Shown piece after piece: positions 1-8,066 of a DNA stretch of 64,000 nt; position 1 is the stretch's first letter, and each line of letters opens with the position of its first letter. The stretch spans positions 62,001 through 126,000 of the forward strand of contig JAFVCE010000017.1 in NCBI GenBank assembly GCA_017479385.1, written 5' to 3'. This DNA is from Bacteroidales bacterium. GTDB lineage: Bacteria > Bacteroidota > Bacteroidia > Bacteroidales > P3. The notes below the pieces were generated by a model that searched no databases, was not told the DNA's origin, and saw only the letters and a list, made by a program, of their open reading frames with translations. The position numbers and the translations under genes are program-made.

Positions 1-206
1 CCTCGCCTACGGGCGACAAACGCGTGGTGGGCGTAGAGTTGCATTCGGGCAAGAACCGCATTGTTCGCCGAATGTTCGAACACTTGGGCTACGAGGTGCA
101 CAAGCTGGACCGCGTGGTCTTTGCAGGCCTCACCAAGAAGGACCTTCCGCGTGGTCGCTACCGCGAACTGACCGAGAAGGAAGTTGGGTATCTGAAGATG
201 ATTTAG
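1..206 (+). CDS. Pseudouridine synthase, RsuA/RluB family (C-terminal end only)
   Basis: The open frame runs in from the left window edge (frame starting at base 3) and stops with TAG at 204-206, so only about the last 67 residues are visible. The segment holds the C-terminal signature of the RsuA/RluB/RluE/RluF family: a GKNRIVRRMFEHLGYEV stretch, then LDRVVFAGL and a short lysine/arginine-rich end. The family isomerises a uridine in ribosomal RNA to pseudouridine. The catalytic aspartate lies outside the window. Which uridine is modified cannot be decided from this fragment, although RluB is the usual annotation in Bacteroidetes. Confidence 0.85.
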   Translation, partial: SPTGDKRVVGVELHSGKNRIVRRMFEHLGYEVHKLDRVVFAGLTKKDLPRGRYRELTEKEVGYLKMI

Positions 207-370
207 GCCGCCACAAACACTCGCCGCGACACCAAGCAGTAAATCATTATTCATCAACAATCAGCCACTTAGCCTAAACCCGCGCAACCGCAAAAATTTG
301 TTTGCCCCCGTGGCACAATAAAAATAGCCGTTAGGCGTTATTAAAAAGAGAAAGATTAACGAAACTCAAT

Positions 371-1645
371 ATGCTGCAACTTCAGTACATTAAAGACCAT
401 ACCGACGAAATAATCGCCCGTCTCAAAATCAAGAATGTCCAGAACGTCGAGGAACGCATTGCCGAAATCATAGCCCTCGACGACCGCCGTCGCTCGCTCC
501 AGAAGCAGGCCGACGACGTCAAGGCCGCCCAGAATGCCGCTGCCAAAGAAATAGGCCAACTCATGAAACAAGGCCTGCGCGACGAGGCTGAGGCCAAAAA
601 AGCCGCTACAGCTCAGCTCAAAGCCACCGAAAAAGAGCTCTCCGAACAGCAGGCAGCCGCAGAGAACGAGCTGAATGCCAAACTCATATCGCTGCCCAAC
701 GCCCCACACATCAGTGTGCCATGCGGCAAGTCGGAAGCCGACAACGTGGTGGTGGCCGAATTTGGCACCAAGCCCGACCTCGGTCCAAACGCTTTGCCGC
801 ACTGGGACCTTTGCGCCAAGTACGACATTGTAGACTTCGAGTTGGGCAACAAAATAACCGGTGCTGGATTCCCGCTCTATAAAGGAAAAGGGGCACGCCT
901 GCAGCGCGCGCTCATCAACTTCTTTCTCGACGAGGCCGCCAAAGCCGGTTTTGCCGAAGTGCAACCACCGCTCATGGTCAACGAGGCCAGCGGGCTCGGC
1001 ACCGGCCAACTGCCCGACAAAGAGGGGCAAATGTATGCCATACCCCTCGACGGCTACTACATGATACCTACCGCCGAGGTGCCTATTACCAACATCTACC
1101 GTAATGTAATCCTGGCCGAGAACCAGTTCCCCATACGCCACGCGGGCTACAGCGAGTGCTTCCGCCGCGAGGCTGGTAGCTACGGCAAGGATGTGCGCGG
1201 CCTCAACCGCCTGCACGAGTTTTCGAAGGTCGAGATTGTCGTCATCGAGCACCCCGACCGTTCCTACGACCAACTCGAAGAGATGAAGCGCCACGTGGGC
1301 CATTTGCTCGATATGCTCGGCCTGCCTTACCATATTCTCAAGCTCTGTGGTGGCGACATCAGTTTCACCTCGGCCATGACGTTCGACTTCGAGGTGTGGA
1401 GCGCTGCGCAGTGCAAGTGGCTCGAAGTGAGCTCGGTATCTAATTTCGAGACCTTCCAGGCCAACCGCATGAAGCTCCGCTTCAAAGACAAGAACGGCAA
1501 AACACAGCTCTGTCACACCCTCAACGGTTCGGCTCTCGCTTTGCCACGCATTGTGGCCGCCCTGCTCGAAAACAACCAAACGCCCGACGGTATCGTCATG
1601 CCGCAGTGCCTGCAGCCCTACCTCGGATTCAGCAAAATCGACTAA
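371..1645 (+). CDS. serS: Seryl-tRNA synthetase
   Basis: Class II aminoacyl-tRNA synthetase that charges tRNA-Ser (and tRNA-Sec where present) with serine in the cytoplasm. The 424-residue product has the normal family length. Residues 1-105 form the long antiparallel coiled-coil arm (heptads rich in K, E, A, Q) that binds the tRNA variable arm. The catalytic core follows, with motif 2 (FRREAGSYGKD) and motif 3 (NGSALALPRIVAALLENNQ). The start at 371 (MLQLQYIKDHTDEII) matches the usual N-terminus. It has 164 bases of upstream spacer and is transcribed alone toward the convergent gene at 2290. Confidence 0.97.
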   Translation: MLQLQYIKDHTDEIIARLKIKNVQNVEERIAEIIALDDRRRSLQKQADDVKAAQNAAAKEIGQLMKQGLRDEAEAKKAATAQLKATEKELSEQQAAAENELNAKLISLPNAPHISVPCGKSEADNVVVAEFGTKPDLGPNALPHWDLCAKYDIVDFELGNKITGAGFPLYKGKGARLQRALINFFLDEAAKAGFAEVQPPLMVNEASGLGTGQLPDKEGQMYAIPLDGYYMIPTAEVPITNIYRNVILAENQFPIRHAGYSECFRREAGSYGKDVRGLNRLHEFSKVEIVVIEHPDRSYDQLEEMKRHVGHLLDMLGLPYHILKLCGGDISFTSAMTFDFEVWSAAQCKWLEVSSVSNFETFQANRMKLRFKDKNGKTQLCHTLNGSALALPRIVAALLENNQTPDGIVMPQCLQPYLGFSKID

Positions 1646-1886
1646 TCGTCGCTCTTCACCCACCAAGCTGCCCAGCCTTGAGCGGCTTGGTAACAAACCA
1701 AAGTCGCACACGCCACATCGCTGGGTCGGTACAGAGCAGTATCAAAGTCGATAAAGAACCATACCAAAGAGGGCATTGCGTCGATAGCGAGTCGGCAAAG
1801 AAACAATAGAAAAACAGCCCAGAATCAATAGAAAGTCGCCCCAAAATTGGCTCATGAACGCCAAAAACAGGGGCGATTTTCGTATT

Positions 1887-1995
1887 GTAACTGTCTGAAT
1901 ATCAAGCGTTGTTCGACCTCAATACGACCTTAACCCCTCTTTAATACGACCTTAACCCTGAAAATCAACAACTTGCGAAGCTGAAATTGGACTAA
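1887..1995 (+). repeat. Dispersed 11-bp-unit repeat, copy A (core array 1914-1957)
   Basis: Core units of 11 bases run back to back: CGACCTCAATA (1914), CGACCTTAACC (1925), CCTCTTTAATA (1936) and CGACCTTAACC (1947). The core is preceded by a conserved left flank (AACTGtcTGAATATCAAgcgTTGTT) and followed by a partly conserved right flank (CTGAAAATCA...CTT). The same arrangement recurs near 40.06, 52.30 and 60.13 kb. It lies in the 644-base spacer between the convergent genes serS and the lipoprotein at 2290. The rest of that spacer holds a run of 12 C (2012-2023) and two hairpins listed separately; I see no gene in it. Confidence 0.85.
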
Positions 1996-2038
1996 AAAAT
2001 CAAAATTTTCGCCCCCCCCCCCCGAACTGATGAAAAAT

Positions 2039-2062
2039 CGCCTCGGCCGGTGTGCCGAGGCG
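2039..2062 (-). terminator. Rho-independent terminator for the minus-strand lipoprotein genes
   Basis: A perfect 9-base-pair GC-rich stem (CGCCTCGGC / GCCGAGGCG) closes a 6-base loop. Read on the minus strand the stem is followed by ATTTTT, the normal U-tract, so it would end transcripts coming from the lipoprotein pair at 4392-2290. On the plus strand no T-run follows. Confidence 0.6.
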
Positions 2063-2136
2063 AAATAAACATGGAGGCGGGTGGGGGAGTGGGACCTAAA
2101 GAGGTGCAGGCCTGTTTCGATTTAGCACCGTGGTCG

Positions 2137-2157
2137 TTGCGCGCCTTCGGCGCGCAA
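2137..2157. other. Perfect hairpin with UUCG-type loop
   Basis: TTGCGCGC, then C(TTCG)G, then CGCGCAA gives a 9-base-pair perfect stem around a three-base loop, equivalent to a stem closed by the very stable C-UUCG-G tetraloop. Neither strand has a T-run after it. A second imperfect GC-rich inverted repeat with a similar arm follows near 2189-2210. The role is unknown; it could be a second stop or processing signal for the minus-strand transcript. Confidence 0.45.
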
Positions 2158-2289
2158 GTTATATCCCAATTTTGTTGCCTCAGTTATGCTGTGTGCTGGC
2201 GCTTTTGGCGCGCATGATTCGTTTCATGTGGCACGTGCAGAGGCAGTATGGCTTGATTGTTTGTGCGGTTCGGCAGGGCTTTTTGTAGG

Positions 2290-2763
2290 TTATTTGCTAC
2301 TGCTTGCGCGTACCGCGTTGTCGTAGTCGGCTGTTGTTATTTCGTACCACATTGTAGAATAACCCATGTCGGTTTCGGTTGTCCATGATTTTGCATCTAA
2401 TACATTATGCTCAGCAGGTATAAATATCAAAGAGTCATTGTCGTCATAATAATAGTAATGTTTTATCGAGTATGTACTATCGAAAGTAAATTGTACGGAA
2501 TCGACCCATTTGTATGGTGAACTGTGTCTGTCTATATTATTGAGTAGCATATAAAGACCGTCTGGCAATGGGTCAACAGTATTTGTCCCGTTACTATTCG
2601 ATTTTTCAATTGTAACCTGATGCTCGGAAGTATTATCAATTAACCAAACTGCGATTGATGCGATGGGTTCAACTTCCACTGACCCACAAGCGACAACCGT
2701 AAATGCAAGAGTAGCGGCGAGCAAAATGTTTGTAAAAAGACGTGTGTTTTTCATGATTATCAT
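2290..2763 (-). CDS. Small lipoprotein of unknown function
   Basis: A 157-residue protein with a type II signal peptide: positive start, hydrophobic stretch LLAATLAFTV and lipobox VVAC at about residues 23-26, so it is predicted to be lipid-anchored. The mature part has no motif I recognise. The start could be M1 or M4 (MKNTRLF); the second gives a more typical signal peptide. It begins six bases after the stop of the larger lipoprotein upstream, so the two are co-transcribed. Both genes are visibly richer in A and T than their neighbours, which suggests an accessory cassette. Confidence 0.6.
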   Translation of the reverse strand: MIIMKNTRLFTNILLAATLAFTVVACGSVEVEPIASIAVWLIDNTSEHQVTIEKSNSNGTNTVDPLPDGLYMLLNNIDRHSSPYKWVDSVQFTFDSTYSIKHYYYYDDNDSLIFIPAEHNVLDAKSWTTETDMGYSTMWYEITTADYDNAVRASSSK

Positions 2764-2769
2764 TGTTTA

Positions 2770-4392
2770 TTAGTATCCAAAACCAGAATAATATCCAACC
2801 ATAGTTGATACATCAGACGTAGTTGTTCCATTCAATAAGTATGTATTAAGGGCATTTTGTAGAGTAGACAAATCGCGTGCAGAATATATAAGGTTGTCTT
2901 GAATTTGCTTTAGAGTATAATTGGATATATTATCATTTGGCAATTCATTGTAGTAGCTATGTTGGTTGTATGTATCCATCAAGTCAACGAATATCGCTGT
3001 ATAGGGGGTACATTCATCGCCTTGTTTTGTTCCAGGAATCAAATACTGATAGTGTCTTATATGACCATCATGCTCTGATAAGGTTACACCTTGTGAAGCG
3101 TAATAACTTCTTATCATAGCCCAGGCGATACATACAGCCCAACTTTCTTTTATGAATTTATTAGTTTGTACGAATTTATTCTTTCCTACAAAATTCAAGT
3201 GTGAGCGGTGTCCTAATTCGTGGAATGCAGTTTGAATAATTTGATGTGGTTTTCGTGGATGAAAGGTTGAATCAAGCCCCCATATTTTTATAATTTCTTT
3301 AGTAAAAATTGTTGAGCTACTGGTATGTATACCCCTATATGAAGGGTCGTAACCGTGAATATAACCAATTTTCATTTTAAAAGTTACAGTAGGCTTCTCT
3401 ATGTTTCCAAAATTTCCATAGTATGTTGTTATAAGCGCTCTGTGAATGAGTGCGAACATATTGTCTATGGTGCTTTCCTGCATATTGAGCGTCCAAGACG
3501 AATTGGATTTAGGGCCAGTTGTATAGGCTTGGTTCTTGTCATAGCGTATCTTCCAGTATTTTCTATCCCATTTTATTGAGTATTCTACCTTGTCGCGGAA
3601 TTTTTTTGAGGACTGGCATTGCCCAGCAGAGTTTGTAATGGCATCGCTAACTTTTGTGCCTTTCTTAAATACGACCCGAACTCCCCCAAGTGGAATATCT
3701 GAAGTCGAAGCAAGTTGGTCCTGGTATGTAATGGTCGCACTTGGTGTCCATTTTTGTGTTGACGCTTTTGTATCCACAGGTTTTTCTGAGTAGGTTCCAT
3801 TTTGGCTCGCCGCAATATCGCATGATGTTGCTTCTAACAAGTCGTAGAAATCTTTTATATCATTGTAGTCTGGAGCGTCTTCTGGTATGAATACATCATA
3901 AAGCACTTCGTAGAATATACTGTCGGCAAACTGGTAGTTGAGGGGTACTACTCCATAGAGCCAAGTAATAGAGTCTGTAGGTGTATTGGGGTCTTGATAG
4001 TAATAGCCTGCATTAACAACTTCACAATCTAAAGGGTAGTCAAACCAAAGTTGGTTTGTGTCGCTCTCTATATAGTCAAGTTGGTATTCGCTACTTGGCA
4101 ACACCCTTACGTACATTCCAGTTGGTGAAAGAGTCATGCCGGCTGGTCTGCTGGATAGGTTCAAAAAAATGCTATACATATTTTCGAACCTATACGGATC
4201 GTAGTTTGATTTCAACAGAGCCATCATATCTCCCGAAGTCGTTTTGGTTGCGACTTGGTGTCTCTGTTTTTGTGACGTTGGAAGCAAATCCTCGTCGTTT
4301 CTGCTGCAGGAATATGTTAGCATTACACTAAATATTCCCACAGCAGCACAGAGGATTAAACCGTTACGGTGTTTGTTTGTAGTAGTTTTCAT
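2770..4392 (-). CDS. Lipoprotein with HExxH zinc-protease motif
   Basis: A 540-residue product with a lipoprotein signal peptide (lipobox LTYSC near residue 29). The middle part (about 220-300: TITYQDQ...PLGGVRVVFK...TNSAGQ) looks like a transthyretin/carboxypeptidase-regulatory beta domain. The C-terminal part has HELGH at residues 391-395, followed by ESWA with E416, the layout of a gluzincin-type zinc site (two His plus a downstream Glu). I recall a similar architecture (regulatory-like beta domain plus HELxH) in uncharacterised Bacteroidetes lipoproteins. Substrate and true protease activity are unknown. Codon use is AT-rich compared with the surrounding genes. Confidence 0.65.
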   Translation of the reverse strand: MKTTTNKHRNGLILCAAVGIFSVMLTYSCSRNDEDLLPTSQKQRHQVATKTTSGDMMALLKSNYDPYRFENMYSIFLNLSSRPAGMTLSPTGMYVRVLPSSEYQLDYIESDTNQLWFDYPLDCEVVNAGYYYQDPNTPTDSITWLYGVVPLNYQFADSIFYEVLYDVFIPEDAPDYNDIKDFYDLLEATSCDIAASQNGTYSEKPVDTKASTQKWTPSATITYQDQLASTSDIPLGGVRVVFKKGTKVSDAITNSAGQCQSSKKFRDKVEYSIKWDRKYWKIRYDKNQAYTTGPKSNSSWTLNMQESTIDNMFALIHRALITTYYGNFGNIEKPTVTFKMKIGYIHGYDPSYRGIHTSSSTIFTKEIIKIWGLDSTFHPRKPHQIIQTAFHELGHRSHLNFVGKNKFVQTNKFIKESWAVCIAWAMIRSYYASQGVTLSEHDGHIRHYQYLIPGTKQGDECTPYTAIFVDLMDTYNQHSYYNELPNDNISNYTLKQIQDNLIYSARDLSTLQNALNTYLLNGTTTSDVSTMVGYYSGFGY

Positions 4393-4456
4393 TGTTTCAA
4401 ATATTTGTGGTATAAAATTGAATTTTGTAAATATGAGTCGCTTTAGTATTATTAAA

Positions 4457-5173
4457 TTAGAGGTGGAAACCTATGCGGAGCATGAGGGAGCCGACGGTGC
4501 GGGTTTGGCGGTTGCCAGGGGTAGTATAGTAAGCTTGCGTAGCAGGGTGGTTTTTGGCAGACTTGGCAGTCATATCGACGGTGTGTTGGCCCATGATGTA
4601 GTAGTGAATACCAGCCGAGACGTGGCGGCCAAAGTAAGCGCCGATACCAACTTCACCAGCAATGTTAAACGAAGGTTTGTAGGAGTAGTAGTTACTGGAG
4701 TTGTTTTTGTCTCCCTCGTTGGTCATGAATAATGCGTCGGCACCAATACCGGCTTCGCCGAAGAATGTGATGTCGCTAACAATCTGGTCGTTGAGGTAGC
4801 TCACGCCAACAAAGATGGGGACGTTGAAGTAGCTGGTCTTTTTGTAGTTGTATTGGGTGTAGTTGTCGCTGGTGTTTTTGCTCACAGTGTTCCACAGCAG
4901 GTCTATGTTGGCAAATGGGGCCACTTCGCCAGCTCCGACATCGAAGAGGTATTGAGCGCGATAGCCAGCGCCAAAACCTATCGAGGCATCCTTACCCATA
5001 TTTTTGGGGGTTAGGGGAACGGGGGTGTTGCTGGCCAGGCTGGTTGCCCACGAGCCCATTGGCAGGTTGCCGTTGAGGAAAATGGATTGACGGAGTTGAG
5101 CTTGGGCGGTGTTTGCGGTCAGCATAAACATTGCTGCAATGCACAAAGTGCTGAAAATGTGGATGTTTTTCAT
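4457..5173 (-). CDS. Outer-membrane beta-barrel protein
   Basis: A 238-residue protein with a clear type I signal peptide ending at AQAQ (about residue 26). The mature part alternates aromatic and small residues in short strands (FGAGYRAQYLFDVG, GEVGIGAYFGRHVSAGIHYY) and ends with LMLRIGFHL, the terminal-aromatic strand typical of small outer-membrane barrels. The specific function is unknown. A consensus Bacteroidetes promoter lies just upstream, so it may have its own transcript. Confidence 0.7.
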   Translation of the reverse strand: MKNIHIFSTLCIAAMFMLTANTAQAQLRQSIFLNGNLPMGSWATSLASNTPVPLTPKNMGKDASIGFGAGYRAQYLFDVGAGEVAPFANIDLLWNTVSKNTSDNYTQYNYKKTSYFNVPIFVGVSYLNDQIVSDITFFGEAGIGADALFMTNEGDKNNSSNYYSYKPSFNIAGEVGIGAYFGRHVSAGIHYYIMGQHTVDMTAKSAKNHPATQAYYTTPGNRQTRTVGSLMLRIGFHL

Positions 5174-5197
5174 GTTTTTCTGTATTTAATTTATCAG

Positions 5198-5228
5198 CAA
5201 AATTAATAAAAAAATATTATATGGCAAA
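5198..5228 (-). promoter_or_regulatory. Bacteroidetes-type promoter for the barrel protein at 5173
   Basis: On the minus strand TTTG (5228-5225), 19 bases, then TAATTTTG (5205-5198). This matches the Bacteroidetes -33/-7 consensus TTTG-N19-TAnnTTTG. Transcription would start about 20 bases before the ATG at 5173. Confidence 0.65.
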
Positions 5229-5341
5229 ATTTTTTTGCCTCGAAGTGCTTTTTTGTTATAAATTGTGTTTGTGTGTGTTGCCAGTGTGGTTGGTATGGGG
5301 CCTAAGGCCATTGTGTGCTGAGAGGAGGGGCAACTTTTGTT

Positions 5342-6823
5342 CTATTTGGCTTTTTTTAGCACAATGCGGAAGGTGGAGCCCTGCCCCGGCACCGAGTATT
5401 TGAGGTAGATAGAGCCTCGGTGGTAGTCGTTGATAATGCGCCGAGCGAGCGACAGGCCGAGTCCCCAGCCACGCTGCTTGGTGGTGAAGCCCGATTGGAA
5501 TATTTTTTTCTGTATCGAGGTTGGAATGCCTTTGCCTGTGTCGCTGATGTCGATATAGATGTGGCGGGCGTCTTGCGAGATTATTGTGCTAATGGTGCCC
5601 GAGCCGTTCATGGCGTCGATGGCGTTTTTGCACAGGTTTTCTATCACCCACTCGAATAGGTAGCTGTTTATGGGCGCTATGAACTGTTCGCCTTCGGGGA
5701 ACGAAGTGACGAACTTGACTTTGCGCGAGCTGCGATTTTGGAGGTAGGCTATGGCACTTTGCAGCACCTCGCCAACGTTTTCTTCTTTCAGTTCTGGCAC
5801 AGAGCCTATTTTCGAAAAGCGGCGCGTGATGGTGTCGAGGCGGTTAAGGTCTTTGCGAACCTCGTCGGCATACTGCGGCTCGAAAGTGCGCCCCTGCAGG
5901 TATTCGGTCCATGCCATAAGCGACGAGATGGGGGTGCCGAGCTGGTGGGCTGTCTCTTTGGCCATACCGACCCAAATGCGGTTTTGCTCGGCTGTTCGTG
6001 CGGTGCGGAAGAGGTTGTATGATATTATTACCAGAACGATAGCAATGATGAGGTAGAACAGCGGAGCGAGCTGTACAGAGCGCAACAGTGGTGTGTCTTC
6101 GTAGTAGACGTAGGCTGGCAGGTTGTTTGGCAGCAATATGCGTATGGGTTGGTTGAGGGCGCGCATATGGTTGAGTCGGGCAGCGAGCTTTTCGGGCGTG
6201 TTGACGCTGGCTGTGTCTATGTTTCCCATACCGATAATGGTTTGGCGGCGGCCGTCGACAATAATAACTGGCACGAACACAGAGTTGTTTGTAATTTCGG
6301 TAAGGAGCGACTCTCCCAGTTGGTCGAGGGTGTGGCGCAGGGTGCCGTATATGGCCGACTCTTTATAATAGAGCGTCATCGGCATACCCCAAATCGTGTA
6401 GTGGAATGGTGGGTTGGCCGAAAATTCGGAGAGCAGGCTGTCGGTTAGTTTTTGGCCGCTTAGTTCTTGCGGCACGGTGATGATGGAGTCGTTGCCGACA
6501 ATGAGAATTTCGGTGCGGCTGCTGTCGATAATATAGTTGACGTAGGCCAGGCTAAACTCTAAGTCGCTGTTGAGGTTAGGACTGTTGAACGACTCCAGTA
6601 TGTTGGTGTACATAGCCATCTTGCGACGCTCGTCGACTGCCACTTGGTTAAAAAAATGTTCGGTAGTGCTAACCAGTTGCGCTTTTTGGCTTATGGCGGC
6701 TGCCCAAAGGCGGATTTTGGCCGTTTCGGAGTCGCGTATTTGCGACGCAATGCGGTTGGTTTGCCACAAAGCGGCAAATGCTAAAACAATGGTGACGGCG
6801 AGTATAATCCACTTCTTGTTCAT
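5342..6823 (-). CDS. Sensor histidine kinase
   Basis: A 493-residue two-component kinase. Membrane segments at about 5-20 and 250-270 bracket a roughly 230-residue extracytoplasmic sensor region with no domain I recognise. The cytoplasmic part has the H-box (AHQLGTP, phospho-acceptor H293), the N-box (ENLCKNAIDAM, about 395-405), the G1 box DTGKG (428-432) and G2 GLGLSLA (about 454-460). No response regulator is encoded next to it in the window, so its partner must be elsewhere. It sits 15 bases after the LolC/E-like permease gene and is probably co-transcribed with it. Confidence 0.88.
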   Translation of the reverse strand: MNKKWIILAVTIVLAFAALWQTNRIASQIRDSETAKIRLWAAAISQKAQLVSTTEHFFNQVAVDERRKMAMYTNILESFNSPNLNSDLEFSLAYVNYIIDSSRTEILIVGNDSIITVPQELSGQKLTDSLLSEFSANPPFHYTIWGMPMTLYYKESAIYGTLRHTLDQLGESLLTEITNNSVFVPVIIVDGRRQTIIGMGNIDTASVNTPEKLAARLNHMRALNQPIRILLPNNLPAYVYYEDTPLLRSVQLAPLFYLIIAIVLVIISYNLFRTARTAEQNRIWVGMAKETAHQLGTPISSLMAWTEYLQGRTFEPQYADEVRKDLNRLDTITRRFSKIGSVPELKEENVGEVLQSAIAYLQNRSSRKVKFVTSFPEGEQFIAPINSYLFEWVIENLCKNAIDAMNGSGTISTIISQDARHIYIDISDTGKGIPTSIQKKIFQSGFTTKQRGWGLGLSLARRIINDYHRGSIYLKYSVPGQGSTFRIVLKKAK

Positions 6824-6838
6824 AGGCTTTGGGGAGGG

Positions 6839-8062
6839 TTAGTTCTCTACACGTATGCTCCGAGCAGGCTCAATGCGCGCAATAAACGATGTTGGCAGCA
6901 GCAAAGCGAGTAGGCATACGGCCAGTGTGCCGAGGGTGATGACTATGAATATCATGGGGTTGAGGTCGATAGGTACGGCCGACATAGAGTATATCTCGCT
7001 GTCGAGCTTTATAAGGTGGAACGATTTTTGCAACCAGCATAATATCAGTGCAATGGCGTTGCCAATGAGTAGTCCTCGACCGATGATAGAGGCCGATTTG
7101 AGCATGAAAATTCGTCGTATGGAGCTGTTGGTTGCCCCAAGCGTTTTGAGCACGCCTATAGTGGCCGTTTTTTCGAAAATCATAATGAGGAGCGACGACA
7201 CAATGGCCACCGCGCACACCAGCGCCATGAGCAGAATGATGAGCACGATGTTTGAATTGAGCAAGTCGAGCCACGAGAAGAGGGCCGGGTTGAGGTCAAC
7301 AATGGTTTGTTGCGTGAGGTCATAGTCGAGGCAGGTAAGCACCTGTGGCGCAATGCGACTAACCGAGGCAAAATCGTCGAGCAAAATCTCGTAGCCTTCA
7401 ACTTGGTCGGGTTGCCAGCCGTTTAGTCGTTGGACTTGACGCAGGTCGCCCACAATGTAGTGGTCGTCGAAATCTGTAAGGTCTGTGCTGTATATTCCCA
7501 CAACGGTCAGTGCGCGAGCACGATAGGTTGTTCCTTGCCAAAAGTAGGTGCGCACCTTGTCGCCCAGACCAAAGTTCATTTTTGCAGCCAAAGTCTGCGA
7601 CACTATTATCTCGTTGCTTGCAGTGCTATCGTCCAGCCTGAAGAGCCGTCCGGAAACGAGGTTCGAGGCAAAAAACGATGAGTCGAAGTTGCTGTCTACA
7701 CCTTTATAGATTATGCCGTGAATGTGGTTGTCGGTTTTCACCATGCCACCTTTGTTGGCAAAAAACTGGAGGTGCTTCACTCCTGGTATAAGTCGAATGT
7801 TCTCGACCTCGGTTCGGGCTGTAGATATGGGGGTGGATTCGTATGAGCCTTGAGCCCCGTAGCTGTGGACAACTATATGCGAACCAAAGCCTGCCACCTT
7901 GTTGGCTATCTCGTTTTGGAACCCTCGCAGTATGGTGACGGCCATGAGCATCACCAGCACTCCGAGGGCGATGCTCCCAGAGGCAATTCCTGCCAAATTA
8001 GACGAGAAGCGGGTCGCGTCCTTTGGCAGGAATTTTTTGGCTATGAACGATTCGAATTTCAA
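6839..8062 (-). CDS. ABC transporter permease, LolC/LolE-FtsX family
   Basis: A 407-residue permease with the lipoprotein-releasing (LolC/E) layout: an N-terminal transmembrane helix (about 28-50), a large periplasmic domain (about 50-265), then three helices in the FtsX domain (LLMALVCAVAIVSSLLIMIFEKT; the TIGVLKTLGATN loop; a C-terminal helix pair). It would work with a LolD ATPase to move lipoproteins out of the inner membrane. LolD is not in the window, as is common in Bacteroidetes where lolC/E and lolD are unlinked. It starts four bases after the tpiA stop. Confidence 0.85.
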   Translation of the reverse strand: MKFESFIAKKFLPKDATRFSSNLAGIASGSIALGVLVMLMAVTILRGFQNEIANKVAGFGSHIVVHSYGAQGSYESTPISTARTEVENIRLIPGVKHLQFFANKGGMVKTDNHIHGIIYKGVDSNFDSSFFASNLVSGRLFRLDDSTASNEIIVSQTLAAKMNFGLGDKVRTYFWQGTTYRARALTVVGIYSTDLTDFDDHYIVGDLRQVQRLNGWQPDQVEGYEILLDDFASVSRIAPQVLTCLDYDLTQQTIVDLNPALFSWLDLLNSNIVLIILLMALVCAVAIVSSLLIMIFEKTATIGVLKTLGATNSSIRRIFMLKSASIIGRGLLIGNAIALILCWLQKSFHLIKLDSEIYSMSAVPIDLNPMIFIVITLGTLAVCLLALLLPTSFIARIEPARSIRVEN

Positions 8063-8066
8063 TGTT

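Noticed and set aside
1662-1691. Inverted repeat ACCAAGC...GCTTGGT after serS as a terminator
   Set aside because: Only seven pairs with a 16-base loop and no T-run; too weak to call.
356-1711. A 451-codon minus-strand open frame opposite serS
   Set aside because: It is the shadow of serS, caused by codon bias. Its translation has no family features, and serS is certain. The same applies to long antisense frames opposite lpdA (32528-33943), ispG (38655-39968) and others.
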